From positions 1 to 64,000 of the forward strand of contig CAIRXW010000011.1 of the NCBI GenBank assembly GCA_903882665.1: a stretch of 64,000 nt of DNA, written 5' to 3'. Of this stretch, positions 1 to 8,495 are shown one piece after another. A model generated the notes under the pieces. The model saw only the letters and a list, made by a program, of their open reading frames with translations, made no database searches and had not been told where the DNA came from. Both the position numbers and the translations under genes were made by a program. The stretch comes from an uncultured Chlorobiaceae bacterium (GTDB taxonomy: Bacteria; Bacteroidota; Chlorobiia; Chlorobiales; Chlorobiaceae). Within the stretch, counting starts at the first letter, position 1, and every line of letters starts with the position of its first letter.

Positions 1-744
1 CTCCGCCGTATCATCAGGCGTATCACGGTTACCGCCCGGCAACGCATCCTCCTGCACCGAGGCAGTAACCTCTGTCGGGTTATTTTTCGGAACGTCGTTC
101 TGTTGAATAAAAGAGCTGTAGACTCTCGGAGTAGCTGCAGACAAAGGTATCGGAACGGTTGCAGGCAACGGCTCCAAAGAAACAAATGTCAGTGGTTCAA
201 CCGACATGACTATGCGTTCATTCATCGTCGCCCTGCCATCAAGAAGAGAATTGATGTTTAACGAACGAAACTGATTATTCGGAATATAGTTATTCGTAAA
301 TGACCAGAATTTGTATACAGGAGGGAGAACTGTCTCGACGATACGCCCAACTTTAAAAAATCCATGAAGGCCACTTTGCTCATGGCTGCCATGGCTGACT
401 GGTTGTGCCGTCGATGATGCCGCAGCGGGGGAACTACTGCGGCTTGTATCAGGCGAGTCCTCTGTTGCGTTTATCAACCCACTCCAATCAGGGCTGAACG
501 CACCCCCACTGCTTTTAAACAGCCCGCCACTCAGCGAGACCTCATTGCTTTCTGTAATCCTGAGATCACCACCAGTGGTGTTCCGAAGCACAACAAAACT
601 TTCCGCCTCTGTAACAATAATGTCGCCCTCATGCACCAAATCCCCTTTCTGAAGAAGATGCCAAGCTCCATCTGCACCCATTGACCATATTTTTCCGCTA
701 ATATCAGCAACCGTTGCCAGAGGAGGTGTCGTGTTATTACTCAT
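1..744 (-). CDS. N-terminal part of a probable giant secreted adhesin (retention-module protein), cut by the window edge
   Basis: An open frame of 248 codons runs from an ATG at 744-742 to the left edge with no stop, so only the N-terminus is visible. Residues from about 10 to 60 (ATVADISGKIW, then a GD.V.EGD.IVT pattern) resemble the N-terminal retention module of type I-secreted RTX/LapA-like adhesins, which anchors the protein in the outer membrane. The rest is low-complexity, rich in Ser, Pro, Thr and Ala, like the linker that precedes the repeats in such proteins. There is no signal peptide, which fits type I secretion. No good ribosome site is seen. A FecR-like domain is the main alternative. 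The repeats and secretion signal would lie outside the window. Confidence 0.6.
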   Translation of the reverse strand, partial: MSNNTTPPLATVADISGKIWSMGADGAWHLLQKGDLVHEGDIIVTEAESFVVLRNTTGGDLRITESNEVSLSGGLFKSSGGAFSPDWSGLINATEDSPDTSRSSSPAAASSTAQPVSHGSHEQSGLHGFFKVGRIVETVLPPVYKFWSFTNNYIPNNQFRSLNINSLLDGRATMNERIVMSVEPLTFVSLEPLPATVPIPLSAATPRVYSSFIQQNDVPKNNPTEVTASVQEDALPGGNRDTPDDTAE

Positions 745-1494
745 TTATTTATATATATGTATCAAAGATTATGAACCAATCAGAGTTTTGTTGTACGCTT
801 TTTTTAATCCTCATTTTAAGACACACAAATCAGTATATATGAAACATATATTAATTATACATAGTTCAATTTTGTTGTGTACTGGAGTGACGAGTAACGT
901 TCACCATGGAGGAAGAGCAGGTACGATATTGACGCATGTTGTTTTTTTATTGTTTTTGTTATGAAAAAAATAAAAAATAACGTTGTGCATTATTGGATTC
1001 CTGAATCTCCCGGTACTGTGCCGGAACCGATAGACAGAGATTTATGGCGATATCCCGGTGGTGAACATCGCTTGCGTCGGAATGTGTGCCCAAAACGTCG
1101 GATAACTTCAATCCTTGCAAAAATACGATAAAATTACACAAGCCAATACAGGTTTGACTATGAAAGGAAAAGGGAGCTATTGCCTCATTTGAGTTTGTTG
1201 CCGTTTTATTTTTATTACTTGCGATGCAAGCGACGCAAGTTGGATGTGCTTATATTGTTGTTAATACGCAGTGAAACGTATTGAGATGTGAAGGGCAAAT
1301 CTCATACGGAGGAAAAATCTCTTTCCGGAAAAGTATATTCAGGGTATTAGTATGATCGACAAGTTGCTTTATCGGTTTCTGGCGATTATGGAGTCTTGGA
1401 GAGCTGGTAACATTCTCAGCGTAATAATTCAAAAATCCGCATATTACGACGGATCAATCGAAACAAGAAGTTGGGTCAACAGGAGATTTTGAGG
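745..1494. other. Intergenic region of 750 bp without a convincing gene
   Basis: AT-rich in its left half. Two short plus-strand frames are linked by an ATGA overlap: one ending at 964 and a 56-codon frame at 961-1131 that begins MKKIKNNVVHYWIPES. Neither has a ribosome site or a family I recognise, so they are not called. A small hairpin with 7-bp arms (ACTTGCG / CGCAAGT) lies near 1217-1240 and has no T-run. The region must hold the promoters of the divergent adhesin gene and the transporter gene, but no clear -35/-10 pair was picked out. Confidence 0.5.
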
Positions 1495-2190
1495 ATGGCA
1501 TATATGCACAGGGAGTTCCACAGGGCAGACCGTATCGGCTGGCTTCGTGCTGCCGTGCTGGGCGCCAATGACGGAACCATCTCGATAGCGAGTCTTGTTA
1601 TTGGCGTAGCCGCTGCTGGAGCTTCCCAGGGTACTGTTCTGTTAACCGGTGTGGCTGGTCTGGTCGCCGGAGCCATGTCTATGGCGGCAGGCGAATATGT
1701 GTCGGTTCAGTCGCAAGCCGACACCGAACATGCCGACATTGAGAGGGAAAAACGCGAACTGGAAACGGATCCGGAGCACGAACTGGAGGAGTTGACCTCA
1801 ATTTATGCAGCTCGTGGACTTGATCAGCCACTTGCACGACTCGTAGCCGAAAGCCTGATGGCGAAAGATGCTCTTGGAGCGCATATCCGTGATGAACTTG
1901 GCATTACGGAGACCCTGAGGGCACGTCCAATCCAGGCAGCATTTGCCTCGGCAATTTCTTTTGTTGCGGGCGGGGTTATTCCGATTGCCACAGTGCTGCT
2001 GGCGCCTTCAGGCCTCGTTGCCGAACTTTCATCTGCGACCGCATTTGTGACGTTAGTGCTTCTTGGAGGAACCGCAGCCTATGCCGGTGGAGCATCTCTT
2101 GTCAAGGGAGCCATTCGTGTTGCCTTCTGGGGAGCACTTGCAATGGGGCTCACGGCAGGCGTCGGCAGGCTCTTTGGCACTGCGGTATAG
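1495..2190 (+). CDS. VIT1/CCC1-family Fe2+/Mn2+ transporter
   Basis: Inner-membrane protein of 231 residues of the VIT1/CCC1 family, which moves ferrous iron or manganese. The N-terminal DRIGWLRAAVLGANDG segment with its GANDG motif is the family signature. It is followed by two membrane helices, a charged cytoplasmic loop of about 90 residues rich in Glu, and three further hydrophobic segments at the C-terminus. The frame could start at a TTG at 1471, but AGGAG at 1481-1485 sits nine bases before ATG 1495, which is preferred. The next gene begins at the base after its stop codon, so the two are probably co-transcribed. Confidence 0.87.
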   Translation: MAYMHREFHRADRIGWLRAAVLGANDGTISIASLVIGVAAAGASQGTVLLTGVAGLVAGAMSMAAGEYVSVQSQADTEHADIEREKRELETDPEHELEELTSIYAARGLDQPLARLVAESLMAKDALGAHIRDELGITETLRARPIQAAFASAISFVAGGVIPIATVLLAPSGLVAELSSATAFVTLVLLGGTAAYAGGASLVKGAIRVAFWGALAMGLTAGVGRLFGTAV

Positions 2191-3636
2191 ATGAGGCTGT
2201 GCTGCAAGGTGTTCGCCATTTTCAATGCGCTTGTCGGTGGCGTTATGTTTTTTCCTTTTGATATTTTGGCGAGGGGAACTGTTCCAACGTTCCAAACCCC
2301 GGATACTCTTCCTCCGGTTTGGCTCATTGCTCCTTTTGTGATGCTTCTCCTGATGATTGCCACAGGACCACTCCTTTACCACCGTTTCTGGGAGCGTCAC
2401 TATACAACGGTTTCCGTCAGCCTTGGGTTACTTGTAGCTGCTTACTACGGCTTTCTGATGGAGCATGGCCTGCATGTTCTGGAGCATACCCTCGAAGAGT
2501 ACCTCTCCTTTATTACCCTGATCTTCTCCCTGTTTGTCGTATCCGGGGGAATACTGATAAAGATCGACCGACGGGGAACACCATTGATTAATGCTCTCCT
2601 GCTCTTTTTCGGAGCACTTATCTCCAATCTTGTCGGGACAACCGGAGCCTCCATATTGCTTATACGTCCCTACATGCGCATCAATGAAGGTCGGCTGAAA
2701 GCGTTTCATCTTGTTTTTTTTATTTTTATCGTCAGCAATATTGGCGGTGCACTTACTCCTGTTGGTGATCCACCGCTCTTTCTCGGCTTTTTAAAAGGCG
2801 TGCCCTTTTTCTGGGTATTGTCGAAACTGTGGTTGCCCTGGCTTGTTACCGTAATTGCTCTTCTCCTGATTTTCATGCTTCTTGATGCAAGTGTCGGGAC
2901 TGGAGAGATGAAAGGTACCGAAGCAAAAGGCGGTGTGCGCATTACGGGTGGCCGAAACTTTTATTTTCTCGCACTCATCATTGCCGCAGTTTTTCTTGAC
3001 CCGGCGGTGATTGTCGGCTTCCCGAGTCTGCAGGAGCTGTTTCATCTGCCGTTCGGCATCCGTGAACTGATCATGATGGTGGTTGCTCTTGCTGCCTTTA
3101 AAACCGCAGATCAGCAGGCACTCAAGGGTAATGAGTTCGACTTTGAGCCAATCAGGGAGGTGGCATCTCTTTTTATCGGCATCTTTGCAACCATGATTCC
3201 GGCCCTTGAACTTATCGGAAACTATGCGGCGACTCACGCCTCTGAACTCTCTCTCTCGCGCTTCTACTGGATGACCGGGGCCCTTTCCGGTGTGCTCGAC
3301 AACGCTCCGACCTACCTGAATTTTTTTGCCGGGGCGTTAGGGAAGTTTGGGCTTGATATTGCTTCTCCTGCGGATGTAAGAACGTTTGCCAGCGGTGTGA
3401 ATTCTCCGGTGCAAGGTGATGTTTCCTCAGCTCTTTATCTCATGGCAATCTCGGTTGCTTCGGTCTTTTTTGGGGCAATGAGCTACATCGGCAACGCGCC
3501 AAACCTCATGGTCAAAAACATTGCCGCCCGGTCTGGTGTCGAGGTTCCGGATTTTCTGGAGTATATCTGGAAATATTCGCTGCCGATTCTGCTTCCACTT
3601 TTTGCGCTCTTATGGCTCCTGTTTTTTAACTCTTGA
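2191..3636 (+). CDS. Sodium:proton antiporter / CitM-like ion transporter
   Basis: Polytopic membrane protein of 481 residues with about 12 hydrophobic segments. Family signatures of NhaD/CitMHS-type transporters are visible: SNLVGTTGASILL near residue 145, SNIGGALTPVGDPP near 185, GVLDNAPTYLNFF near 370 and GAMSYIGNAPNLM near 430. The paired Asn/Gly-Asn-Ala-Pro half-sites are typical of the re-entrant loops that bind the ion. The start codon directly follows the stop of the upstream transporter, suggesting translational coupling. The true substrate (Na+/H+ or a carboxylate) cannot be told from sequence alone; NhaD-like is the better match. The last 27 bases overlap the convergent peptidase gene. 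Confidence 0.82.
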   Translation: MRLCCKVFAIFNALVGGVMFFPFDILARGTVPTFQTPDTLPPVWLIAPFVMLLLMIATGPLLYHRFWERHYTTVSVSLGLLVAAYYGFLMEHGLHVLEHTLEEYLSFITLIFSLFVVSGGILIKIDRRGTPLINALLLFFGALISNLVGTTGASILLIRPYMRINEGRLKAFHLVFFIFIVSNIGGALTPVGDPPLFLGFLKGVPFFWVLSKLWLPWLVTVIALLLIFMLLDASVGTGEMKGTEAKGGVRITGGRNFYFLALIIAAVFLDPAVIVGFPSLQELFHLPFGIRELIMMVVALAAFKTADQQALKGNEFDFEPIREVASLFIGIFATMIPALELIGNYAATHASELSLSRFYWMTGALSGVLDNAPTYLNFFAGALGKFGLDIASPADVRTFASGVNSPVQGDVSSALYLMAISVASVFFGAMSYIGNAPNLMVKNIAARSGVEVPDFLEYIWKYSLPILLPLFALLWLLFFNS

Positions 3637-4431
3637 GGGGGTTTCATCAATATTCAAGAGCTCAGGCCGGTATTCGAAGTGCATGGTGTCGTAGTGATAC
3701 CACCTGCCGCCCCATATAAACCCGTGCTTTTCGAAAATTTCAACAATTTCTGCCGGAATTTGGTTTCGATATGGGTAATGCCCTTTGGAATCGGGCTTTG
3801 CCCATCTCCAATAGTTGGAATATTTTTGTGCAATATCGATGGCTGTTGCGCTTCCATGCGCACTGAGCCGTTTTGTTCCTTCGATGACTCTGCAATTCAC
3901 GGTGCCTGCGGGAGGAAAGAGATAGTTGTCGTATTTCGAGGGCAGCCGATCAAGTTCCCGGGATACTTTGGATAACTGCTCAGCCACGCCGTTAACCCGA
4001 GTCATTTTGATCTTTTTGCCCCACTTCTTTGGAAGCCAGACAACATCTACCAGAGTACGCGATGTTTCACCTTTACGGCAGTCTCCATACATTTTGATGA
4101 AAAACGGTTCGTACCGTACCCGTCCCGGATCGCTATTGATGTCTGGTGCGACTGCGGCCTTGCTTGAAACATAGGGCGCGTAGAACATATCCTTGATTGA
4201 TGGTGCATTGAGTAGAGTTTCAAACTCTTTGCCCCTTTTGCCATCATCAAAGGGCATTCTCGTTCCGTCTTTCCAGATCAACTCATTGCCTTCGTGACCC
4301 GCAAGAAATTGAGGATAAGAGCTGACCAGCCTCTCCATTAATACATCGTCACCTGCTGCACGGGCGGACGCAACAAACAAGAGCGGGCATATTACTATAA
4401 GAAAAAGCTTTGCGAGTCCACGAAAAATCAT
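3610..4431 (-). CDS. Exported M15-family peptidase (VanY/D,D-carboxypeptidase-like)
   Basis: Predicted secreted zinc peptidase of about 273 residues. The N-terminus (MIFRGLAKLFLIVICPLLFVASARAAG) is a signal peptide ending at ARA-A. The C-terminal half carries the M15 metal-binding pattern SAHGSATAIDI (His and Asp ligands) and TMHFEYRPE (third His), as in peptidases that trim peptidoglycan stem peptides. The open frame extends to 4518, but that would overlap the upstream gene. GGAG seven bases before ATG 4431, and the position of the signal peptide, favour the shorter form; ATG 4434 is equally possible. It overlaps the antiporter gene tail to tail. The upstream small exported protein is probably in the same transcript. 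Confidence 0.8.
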   Translation of the reverse strand: MIFRGLAKLFLIVICPLLFVASARAAGDDVLMERLVSSYPQFLAGHEGNELIWKDGTRMPFDDGKRGKEFETLLNAPSIKDMFYAPYVSSKAAVAPDINSDPGRVRYEPFFIKMYGDCRKGETSRTLVDVVWLPKKWGKKIKMTRVNGVAEQLSKVSRELDRLPSKYDNYLFPPAGTVNCRVIEGTKRLSAHGSATAIDIAQKYSNYWRWAKPDSKGHYPYRNQIPAEIVEIFEKHGFIWGGRWYHYDTMHFEYRPELLNIDETPSRVKKQEP

Positions 4432-4471
4432 CATCCATCTCCGGTAAAACAAGGTGACTTTTTGCTGACGA

Positions 4472-4861
4472 TCAATACCTGAGAATTTTGATCTCAATAT
4501 AGTTCCGGCCAGAGTCACGCCTCCATATTGTAATCTCGACTAACGGCTTTCCGTTAACGATTTCGTCAAGTACCTCGTCACTCAGTGGGCTGTTTCTTAC
4601 CAACGATTCCAGAGTTGCGCGATTTTGCTTTGAAATAAAGAAGTTATCACTCTCATCTTCGGGATCAACGCGACCAAAAACATGAAAGTTTGCCCGGTCT
4701 TGCCGAATAATTGCGGCGGGAGATCTCAGACGCTCACCGTAGCTGTTAAAGTGGTCCGAACGCCCAAGACGGGCAGCATAAGAGTCAACCAGGTTGTCAG
4801 CAAACGCAGGTGTTGCCTGAAACATGGCGAAAAGTGAAATAAAAAAATAGAGCTTTTTCAT
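4472..4861 (-). CDS. Small exported protein of unknown function
   Basis: 129 residues. Residues 1-21 (MKKLYFFISLFAMFQATPAFA) form a clear signal peptide with an AFA-D cleavage site. The mature part is about 108 residues, charged, with no cysteines and no motif I recognise. Its middle reads RQDRANFHVFGRVDPEDE, which could be a beta-rich fold. It lies 40 bases upstream of the M15 peptidase start on the same strand, so it probably acts in the periplasm with that enzyme. No function is proposed. Confidence 0.72.
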   Translation of the reverse strand: MKKLYFFISLFAMFQATPAFADNLVDSYAARLGRSDHFNSYGERLRSPAAIIRQDRANFHVFGRVDPEDESDNFFISKQNRATLESLVRNSPLSDEVLDEIVNGKPLVEITIWRRDSGRNYIEIKILRY

Positions 4862-5251
4862 AATCGAATCTCCGACGTTTATTATTTAAAAATAAAGAGA
4901 TATCTCGATGCGTTGCGTATGATGAACAGGATGGAAACATGCGGCCAGGTCAATACCCTGATGAAAGGGAGTCACCCCGTACGCCGAAAAATGGAGCATC
5001 TTTCACTGTTCAAACATACCGTCGGAATTTACATATTTTTCATGATTTTTTTTTTGACCTCTTGGGGAGGAGGCCGACAAGCAGAGTCGAATTTTTTTCT
5101 GCGGCGGCTCTCGTAACTTTTTTCTGGTGAAGCACAGTCTGAATATAAACCCCGGCGTCGGAGAAACGCCGGGAAGGTGTAATCGAAAGAAAGAACAGGT
5201 GTTGGCGAAAAAAATGGTGAAGTGAACGGTTTTTGTTGACTCTCGCATGAG
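4862..5251. other. Intergenic region of 390 bp
   Basis: Apart from the hairpin at 5151-5173 nothing convincing is seen. Short frames on both strands have no ribosome sites or family resemblance and use proline/arginine-rich composition typical of chance frames. The part next to 4861 probably holds the promoter of the small exported protein (AT-rich, with TTATTTAAAAATAAAG at 4880-4895 on the plus strand). Confidence 0.45.
5151..5173 (-). terminator. Hairpin after the molybdopterin-fold gene
   Basis: Perfect 8-bp arms CCCGGCGT / ACGCCGGG around a 7-base loop. Read on the minus strand it is followed by GTTTATATT, a weak T-rich tail, so it could end transcription of the TonB receptor/molybdopterin-fold operon about 80 bases after its last stop codon. 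Confidence 0.55.
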
Positions 5252-5815
5252 TTACTTGCAAGAGGAGGGAGCCGGTTGCTCGGTGTTCATTTTTATGACT
5301 TCGATGCTGTTGACCCATTTGACATGGCGCGGGCCGGTTGCTTTGTCCGTGGCACAGAAGACGACAAAAAGCCCATCCTTATCGATTGGTTTTCCGTTCT
5401 CTTCAAAAATCAGCCAGGTACTGTCGCCGGCCGTCCCGTAATAGAGTTCGTTGTAGGAAAACAGGACGTTGTAGTTATCTATGGAGCGAACAAGGACTGC
5501 GTACTCACCGCGCTGACGGGGGTTCGATAGGACAATTTTCCCCGAATCGAGAATGTCGCGGAGGAGCACACCCTTGTATGTTTTCAGGGTTTTATGGGTT
5601 TCACCTGAATCGCAGACAATTGCGCCGTTTTTTTGTTCCTCAACCTTCATCAGTTTTATGGAGGGGATGGTAATGGTGAACGGTTTTTCCACCAGCCCTG
5701 AAACCGTTACGGTTCTGGAGGTAATGACGTCGGACTTTGCCTGAGCGGTCAACGGGCATGCTACCAATGCAAGAACAAGCAGAAGCCTGAAATGAGCTGA
5801 TAATTTTTTTCTCAT
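5252..5815 (-). CDS. Exported small protein with sulfite-oxidase-type molybdopterin-binding fold
   Basis: 187 residues with a signal peptide (residues 1-27, ending AQA-K). The mature part starts VTVSGLVEKPFTITIPSI and contains YKGVLLRDILDSG, a pattern of the oxidoreductase molybdopterin-binding (SUOX) fold in its short form. Many such short members lack the full cofactor-binding set, so enzymatic activity is uncertain. A C-terminal TGPRHVKWVNSIEV segment matches the end of this fold. It lies downstream of a TonB-dependent receptor whose promoter region carries ModE-like boxes, which makes a role in molybdenum or tungsten handling plausible. That link is inference from context. Confidence 0.68.
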   Translation of the reverse strand: MRKKLSAHFRLLLVLALVACPLTAQAKSDVITSRTVTVSGLVEKPFTITIPSIKLMKVEEQKNGAIVCDSGETHKTLKTYKGVLLRDILDSGKIVLSNPRQRGEYAVLVRSIDNYNVLFSYNELYYGTAGDSTWLIFEENGKPIDKDGLFVVFCATDKATGPRHVKWVNSIEVIKMNTEQPAPSSCK

Positions 5816-5880
5816 GGTTGTTGTGTTTAACGATTGATGTTGCGTATTTGGGACAAGAATGCGATACCGGAAAATTATTG

Positions 5881-5916
5881 CCTGAAGCCTTCCCTGTGAA
5901 ACGGGATGACTTCAGG
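5881..5916 (-). terminator. Hairpin between the TonB receptor and the molybdopterin-fold gene
   Basis: Arms CCTGAAG / CTTCAGG with an inner TCCC / GGGA pairing. On the minus strand it is followed by CAATAATTTTCC, a weak tail. It may attenuate rather than end transcription into the next gene. Confidence 0.4.
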
Positions 5917-5933
5917 TTTACTCTGGATCTTTT

Positions 5934-7916
5934 CTACAACGAGTATCCAACTGAAAGCACAAACTGACGGCCAGGTTCAGGGTATCCTTCTGAAACGGCA
6001 TAGTTGCGGTCGAAAACATTTTCAACTGCAGCCTGAATCGACAGCGAATTATGAAGCGTTGTATTTGCTCTCAGGTTTAGCAGCCCGTAGGATCCGGCGG
6101 TATACTTTCCATCGCTGGTGCTGTATCTTTTCGAATTGTATTCAGCTTCAACCAATGTCCAAGTGTTCTTGCCGAGTAAAAACTGGAGATACCCTGAAAT
6201 TTTGTTATGCGGCACGTCTGTAAAGCGCAACGAAGGATTGCTGTCATTTTTGCGATCAATATAGCTGTACACTCCAAAGGCTTTGAGCCATGATGCCGCT
6301 CTCCAGTCTGCCGAGCATTCAAAACCGGTATAGGTTGCTTCTCCGGTATTTCGGAACTGGTAAACTCCGGGGGTAACATTATCAACTTGCTGGATGACAT
6401 CACTGAGCTTGCTCTGGTAAACCGAGGTCATTAATTTCAGATTGTCTGCCGGTTTTACTGAATAGTCAAGCCCGTAGTTCCAGCTTTTTTCAGGAGCCAA
6501 AGCTGGATTTGGCAAGGCACTTCCAAAACGGTAGGAGTATCGATCCTTCAGGGTTGGAAACCTGGTTGTTCTTGCGAGGTATCCCGTCACTTCCTGATGT
6601 TCGCTGATACGACCGGCCACTGCCAGTTGGTAGTTGGCGGCCTGATTGTCTTCAAGCGGAAATGGGCTGATAACCGTGCCGACAAGATCCTGAGCCTTGA
6701 TGGTATTGCTGAAATCCTGTCGTGCGCCAAAAATCACACTGATATGTTGAGATGCTTTCCATGAATTCTCTACAGCAAGGGAGATGATATTGTCTTCAAA
6801 CTTTTTGGCTGTCTGACCGACATTGTATTCCCTGTGCAGATCATGCTTCTCATGAACGGCAAGCTTGAGGGTGTTGTCTGTGATAAGCTCACCGCCCAAT
6901 TCAGCCGATACGCCGAACGTCTTGTCGTCATAGACGCTGGTAAATCCCTTCTTTTGAGTTGTATACGTGGCATCATCATAGCTGTCCAGAACATTGTAGT
7001 AGCCGTCATAATAGGCTCTTGTTTTCAGGTAACTTTTGCTGCCGATTGCCGTTTTGCCTATGTAGTACAGGCTCGATTTGTCCCAGTCGGTATATTTCCA
7101 GAATCTTGCTTTATTTGCAGGATTTGAACCGGCATAGACCGGAACACCCTTGTTCGAGTTAATGGCATTGAAAGAAAGGGCATATTCGTTGGTGCTGTTT
7201 GGGGTATAACCGATTTTTACCCCTCCCTTGAAATCTTTAGCCTGAGAATTATCTCTTTTGCCGCCGTTTTCATTTTTAGTGGGAACATACGAATCTGAAA
7301 GCGGCAAGAAATCGCTGTTCAGGGTTGAAAGATTTCCCTCGGCATACCATACGCCCTGATTTGAGCCAAAATTCAGCGCGGCAAAATCGGATGCAATACG
7401 GTCGTTTCCGGATATCATTCCTCCTCTCAAGGTCGCTTCAAACTGCTTTTCCGGTTTGCGGCTTACCATGTTAATGGCTCCGCCAAGGGTATTCGGACCA
7501 AATAATACGGAGGTATATCCTTTCGAAACGGTGATTTCGGAGAGATCAAAGGTTGTAAAGCGATTAGGATCAACATATCCGTCATAGGGCACATATTGCG
7601 GAATCCCGTCCAGATAAAGCGGAACCTGACGCATGTCAAACCCTCTTACATAAATCATGCCTTCATTTCTCGCGCCAGCATTGCCCAGATTGATTCCCGG
7701 AAGCAGATTAACTGCCTGCGCTATATTTTTTTTGTCAAGAGTCTCCATAGCATCAGCTGTAACACTCTCTTTACTGTGTTTTTTTTTGCCGGTGACCGTA
7801 ATTTCACCGGCTGTAAATACCTTTTTGCCGCTTGCAGTTGAATCCGAAGGCGTTGCAGCCGCCGAACCGATTTCAGGAGCCGCAAGCAGAAGAACCAGAA
7901 GAACTATCTTTTTCAT
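5934..7916 (-). CDS. TonB-dependent outer-membrane receptor, probably molybdenum/tungsten-regulated
   Basis: 660-residue outer-membrane receptor. A signal peptide (1-20) is followed by a TonB-box-like stretch (FTAGEITVTGKKK, about 33-45). The plug domain has the expected landmarks: NLLPGINLGNAG, IYVRGFDMRQVPLYLDGIP, and SVLFGPNTLGGAINM. A beta-barrel rich in alternating aromatic residues follows, ending GYPEPGRQFVLSVGYSL. TonB-dependent receptors import scarce metal complexes using energy from the inner membrane. Two ModE-box-like palindromes lie 15-42 and 137-166 bases before the start codon, and the gene sits just past the end of the nif operon. Uptake of a molybdate or tungstate complex is therefore a reasonable guess; a siderophore receptor is the default alternative. 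Confidence 0.88.
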   Translation of the reverse strand: MKKIVLLVLLLAAPEIGSAAATPSDSTASGKKVFTAGEITVTGKKKHSKESVTADAMETLDKKNIAQAVNLLPGINLGNAGARNEGMIYVRGFDMRQVPLYLDGIPQYVPYDGYVDPNRFTTFDLSEITVSKGYTSVLFGPNTLGGAINMVSRKPEKQFEATLRGGMISGNDRIASDFAALNFGSNQGVWYAEGNLSTLNSDFLPLSDSYVPTKNENGGKRDNSQAKDFKGGVKIGYTPNSTNEYALSFNAINSNKGVPVYAGSNPANKARFWKYTDWDKSSLYYIGKTAIGSKSYLKTRAYYDGYYNVLDSYDDATYTTQKKGFTSVYDDKTFGVSAELGGELITDNTLKLAVHEKHDLHREYNVGQTAKKFEDNIISLAVENSWKASQHISVIFGARQDFSNTIKAQDLVGTVISPFPLEDNQAANYQLAVAGRISEHQEVTGYLARTTRFPTLKDRYSYRFGSALPNPALAPEKSWNYGLDYSVKPADNLKLMTSVYQSKLSDVIQQVDNVTPGVYQFRNTGEATYTGFECSADWRAASWLKAFGVYSYIDRKNDSNPSLRFTDVPHNKISGYLQFLLGKNTWTLVEAEYNSKRYSTSDGKYTAGSYGLLNLRANTTLHNSLSIQAAVENVFDRNYAVSEGYPEPGRQFVLSVGYSL

Positions 7917-7930
7917 GGAGTTTTATAATT

Positions 7931-7958
7931 ATCGCTATTTCATCAAGTATATAACGGT
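7931..7958 (-). promoter_or_regulatory. ModE-box-like operator, proximal copy
   Basis: The sequence has the layout ATCG-n-TAT...-N6-TATATAACG-GT. Against the known ModE consensus (ATCGnTATATA-N6-TATATAACGAT) the right half has one mismatch and the left half two. It lies 15-42 bases before the TonB receptor start, where a bound repressor would block transcription or initiation. ModE boxes have been reported from green sulfur bacteria in the literature, as I recall. Confidence 0.68.
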
Positions 7959-8052
7959 TGTTAAAAAAATATCTGTTCGATCAGAGTGCCAGCCATTTTG
8001 CAGGCAGCATTGAACAGGGTACCCCTTAGTGGGCATTTTGTTCCGATTTATG

Positions 8053-8082
8053 ATGCGCTATATACAAAAAGATATAACGCAT
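8053..8082 (-). promoter_or_regulatory. ModE-box-like operator, distal copy
   Basis: An inverted repeat with 11-base arms (ATGCGCTATAT / ATATAACGCAT, one mismatch) and an 8-base centre. It contains CG-C-TATATA, N6, then GATATAACG, one mismatch from the core ModE consensus. It lies about 137 bases upstream of the TonB receptor and just beyond the nif terminator, so it is placed to control the receptor operon rather than nif. Confidence 0.68.
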
Positions 8083-8084
8083 AC

Positions 8085-8130
8085 AAAAAAATATGTCGTG
8101 TACTCTTTTGCTGCCAAAAGAGAGCACGAC
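8085..8130 (-). terminator. Intrinsic terminator of the nif operon
   Basis: Two stacked perfect stems, GTCGTG / CACGAC and CTCTTTTG / CAAAAGAG, separated by a two-base internal mismatch on each side, with a 4-base loop (8095-8130). Read on the minus strand it is followed by ATATTTTTTT. It lies just 10 bases after the ferredoxin stop codon. Confidence 0.85.
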
Positions 8131-8140
8131 AAAAAAATAA

Positions 8141-8449
8141 TCAGTTTATCAGGTGCTCTTCGCAGGCTTCGCCCTCTTCAAGAGCGTCAAGGATTTCGTC
8201 GATTTTGTCTTCACTGTCAATTTCGCCGTACCAGAAGCTTTCTGGATAGATCACCAAAACCGGCCCTTTCTCGCAGAGGTTGAGGCACCCTGTTGCCGAG
8301 ACGGTTACATCGCTCATACCCCGGTCAGAGAGCTCGCTTTCGATGTAGGGAATCAGACTGAGCGACTCCTTTTTATGGCAGATCCCCTGTGGTGTTCCCT
8401 GCGCCCGGAAACTTGCGCAGACAAGAATGTGATGCTTTGGTTTGTCCAT
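8141..8449 (-). CDS. Thioredoxin-like [2Fe-2S] ferredoxin at the end of the nif operon
   Basis: 102 residues with the fold and cysteine pattern of thioredoxin-like 2Fe-2S ferredoxins (the Shethna FeSII group): LVCASFRAQGTPQGIC near the N-terminus and TGCLNLCEKGPVLVIYP in the middle, giving four cysteine ligands. In diazotrophs such proteins can donate electrons or form a protective complex with nitrogenase. It is the last gene before a strong terminator and starts about 46 bases after nifB, so it is expressed with nif. The acidic C-terminus (DEILDALEEGEACEE) is typical. Confidence 0.85.
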   Translation of the reverse strand: MDKPKHHILVCASFRAQGTPQGICHKKESLSLIPYIESELSDRGMSDVTVSATGCLNLCEKGPVLVIYPESFWYGEIDSEDKIDEILDALEEGEACEEHLIN

Positions 8450-8495
8450 GATTATTTTTCAGTTAATGGTTAAAATTTTTTTAGCTGTTAATGAC

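Noticed and set aside
731-964. 77-codon plus frame followed by an ATGA-overlapping 56-codon frame
   Set aside because: The overlap looks operon-like, but the first frame overlaps the adhesin start, neither has a ribosome site, and no family is recognised.
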